Shown: piece by piece, positions 18,038 to 20,367 of the stretch
How the letters are laid out: each line of letters opens with the position of its first letter
Position numbering within the stretch: the first letter of the stretch is position 1
NCBI GenBank assembly: GCA_025349905.2
Contig: MU624854.1
Span: forward strand, 1-20,367
DNA: 20,367 nt
Origin: Blastocladiella britannica
Taxonomy: Eukaryota; Blastocladiomycota; Blastocladiomycetes; Blastocladiales; Blastocladiaceae
Reading direction: 5' to 3'
Notes under the pieces: generated by a model
Told to the model about the DNA's origin: nothing
The model's input: the letters and a program-made list of their open reading frames with translations, nothing else
The model's database searches: none
Position numbers and translations under genes: made by a program

Positions 18038-20273
18038 CTACTCGTCGTCATTGGTCACCTCCTCCTCGGCCTCGCCTTCGCCTGACTGCGCCTGTCCCGC
18101 TGCCGCCGCCGCCTGCTGCTTTTGCTCCTTGGGCACCACCACCTCGACCACCGAGTACCGGCCGACGGTATCAGCGCCCTTGCGCGCCTCGTCGTCGACG
18201 CCGGCCGCCAGCCGCTGCTTCTTGCTCCAGCGGTCCAAGCGCAGCTTGAACGACCGCGACTCTTCGATGTGCGAGCTCGGGATCACGAACGCGTTGATGC
18301 CGACGCTCAGCACGCCCACCTGGCGCGGGCCAACAATGCGCACGCGCACCGTCACCTCGCCCGTCTGCGCGTTGCGCGCGCCCAGCACCGCCGGATCATC
18401 AAACGGCAGGAACGCCGCGTTGAGAATCGGCGCCAGCTTGCCGCCGCGCGACGACTCGGTCACAAACAGCCACACGCCCGCGCGCTGCGGCTGCGGGAAG
18501 TACGGCGTGTGCGCGCCGGCCGACGGGAGCGTCAGCTCGGCCGTCGTGGCGGTGGTGGTGGCCGGTGCGGCAGCAGCATCCTTCTTACCGCCCTTCTTAC
18601 TCGGCGAATCTGACGCAGCATTTGCGGCGCCAACGCGGCCCGCAGCAACGTCCTCGGCAGTGGCAAACGTCAGCTTGACGGTGCACGCAATCTCGGACGA
18701 CTCGGCGTGCACCTGCGTCTCGTTACCGGGGGTCTGGTTCACTGACACGTCGCCAAAGGAGCAGCCGTTGATCTGCACGATCGGCGCCCGCAGAGCTGCG
18801 GCCCACATTTCTTCGCGCTGGGTGGCCGTCAGGCCCGTGACGCCGTTCATGGCCTTGTCGAACGCCGGGCGGCCGTTCTTGACGAGGCCGAGCGGGGTCA
18901 CGGCGTTGCCGCCGAGCTTGGTGATCGCGGCGCGGGTCACGTGGGGCAAGTGCAGTAGCGGCGAGCCGGCGGTGGGGGGGACCGCGGCCGCAATCCCACG
19001 GTACAGGGCCAAGCACGCCGGCACGTCGCCGTAGCGGCCGCGGCGCACCGCCAGAGCCAGCGCGGTCTCGGCGGCACGCAACGCCGTCTCCAGCACGTCC
19101 TTGGGCAGCGCCACGGTGCGGTGCATGTGCGCCAGCAGCGCCGCCGCCGCCGGGTTGGACGACGTCGGGGCCTTGGCGCCGTCCATGGCCTTGGTCAGCG
19201 CCTGCGCGTCCTTGTTCTCGAGCGCCAGCGCCGGGTGGTGCGCGCGCACGATCCCGGCCACCATCCCCAGCGCCTGGTCGGCGGTCAGGCACGGCGACTG
19301 CATGTTGCCCTGCGAGAACGACTTGGCCAGCTTCTCGACCGGCTCGCGCTGCAGGCCATTCTCGAGCGTGCGCGCCTTGGCCGTGTCGCCAAAGACCGTG
19401 CCGTACGTAAAGTACCGGTACACGGCCCACCCGCCCAGACCCAGCAGCGCAATGTACAGCACCGCCACGATCGCCGGGTTGGACAGCCAGGCCGGAAGCG
19501 CGATCCCAAAGCTGGTCGCCTGCGGGCCGTCGGGGTTGCCGTACTTTTCAAAGTTCTGTAATTTTTTTTTTTTTCGGTTTTAGTTTGTTGATCGCGACGA
19601 CAACCAAAGAAACACAGGCCATACCGCACGCGCCGTCGCGTCCGTCAGGACCTTGTACGCCTTGGAAATGGTCACAAACTTGCCCTCGGCCACCTTGCGC
19701 AGGTGCGACGCTACCTTGTCGGGGTGCTCGGTGAGCGACAGCGCGCGGTAGGCTTTACGGATCTCGGACTTGGTCGCCGACTCGGGGATCCCGAGCACCG
19801 TGTGGGGGTCAAAGATCTCGACGATGGTGCCGACGGTGAAGATCTTGTACACCACGTAGACCAGCGACAGAAACAGGTAGCCCAGCAGCGTGGTCGGGAC
19901 GTTGAAGCCCGACAGGAACGTTTGCGAGATCTGCTCGATGTCAATGCATGTTCAATACTCAAGAAACGCGTCCAAAGATCAAGTAAAGAAGTACCTTGCC
20001 CCAAAGAGTCGCCTCCTGGGCCGGGTCGCGCACGCCATGGGGCCGCTCGGCCGACGTGAGCTTTTGCAGCAGCGACTCGTTCTCGGAGCGCGTGGCGGCG
20101 CAGGCCGAGCACTCACACTTTGGCTGCGCGAGGACCGTGCCCTTGACGATGGGGTCGGTCGGGTCGGCCGAGCGCACCGCCACGTAGTAGGCCACGGGCA
20201 CAATCAGCAGCAGCAGCAGCGGCAGGTAAAAGTAGTACTGTTCGGCACCGCTGGCTTCGTGGCGAAGGGTCAT
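18038..20273 (-). CDS. SEC63: Sec63, ER translocon J-domain subunit
   Basis: Three exons on the minus strand, 20273-19995, 19930-19625 and 19555-18038, give 700 residues. The layout is the family's: helix 1 at about 13-35, helix 2 at about 105-125, a J domain at about 132-195 with HPD at 162-164 (AYRALSLTEHPDKV), then NFEKYGNPDGPQATSFGIALPAW, the Sec63 signature, helix 3 at about 222-244, and the large cytosolic Sec63/Brl region. It ends in an acidic tail (GEGEAEEEVTNDDE) like the one that contacts Sec62 in yeast. Sec63 recruits and activates luminal Hsp70 (BiP/Kar2) at the Sec61 channel for post-translational import into the ER. The loop between helices 1 and 2 carries CECSAC. A Lys/Ala/Thr-rich insertion lies at about residue 470-500. 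The start is the ATG after a short A-rich leader (AAAAGAAAAAAATACC). Confidence 0.95.
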
Positions 20274-20367
20274 GGTATTTTTTTCTTTTGACGGGGAGCG
20301 ACGCGTTTTTCGAAAGGGGAGTCTCTTGTCTCTTCCGCCACACAGAGAAAACGCGTTCCACAAAAAA

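Noticed and set aside
18051..19034. A 327-codon plus-strand frame opposite SEC63 exon 3
   Set aside because: It is antisense to a clearly conserved coding region, with an Ala/Ser/Thr-rich product.

Overview
This window is nuclear DNA from a eukaryote, most likely a zoosporic or other early-diverging fungus. Genes on both strands are GC-rich and carry many short spliceosomal introns (about 49-90 nt). Gene spacing is very tight, and the first bases upstream of most start codons are A-rich. The gene content fits a fungus: a PP1 inhibitor of the Ypi1 type, an Ftr1 high-affinity iron permease, Sec63, NAD kinase, a Ras guanine-nucleotide exchange factor and a G-protein alpha subunit. Placement near Blastocladiomycota/Chytridiomycota is my inference from gene style, not a match.

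Layout. 1-992 is a pyrimidine-rich stretch with no supportable gene. 993-1775 (+) encodes the PP1 inhibitor. 1820-7295 (-) is a nine-exon RasGEF of about 1631 residues, with a disordered N-terminus, several ubiquitin-like/talin-F0-like modules, RasGEF_N and a CDC25 catalytic domain. 7296-7771 is a divergent promoter with a palindromic TATA element and a 23-A tract. 7772 to about 9414 (+) is a Galpha subunit with altered catalytic residues. 9595-11370 (+) is a methylmalonate-semialdehyde dehydrogenase. 11454-12383 (+) is an unrecognised protein with a DPF-containing tail. 12573-13735 (+) is the Ftr1 permease. 13798-16133 (-) is NAD kinase with a large low-complexity insertion and an acidic tail. 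16349-17985 (-) is a secreted-N-terminus, Cys-rich, single-pass membrane protein with repeated cytoplasmic motifs. 18038-20273 (-) is Sec63.

Most genes are housekeeping or metabolic and look independent. The one suggestive neighbourhood is the divergent pair RasGEF / atypical Galpha, two guanine-nucleotide-switch components sharing one roughly 476-bp promoter. The Galpha departs from consensus at both residues that correspond to the classic GTPase-killing positions (Ras G12 and Q61) and lacks an N-terminal lipidation motif, while the RasGEF carries talin-like modules in front of its exchange domain. That pair is the best candidate here for something undescribed. All exon boundaries were worked out by hand from splice consensus, reading-frame continuity and family alignment from memory; no search was run.
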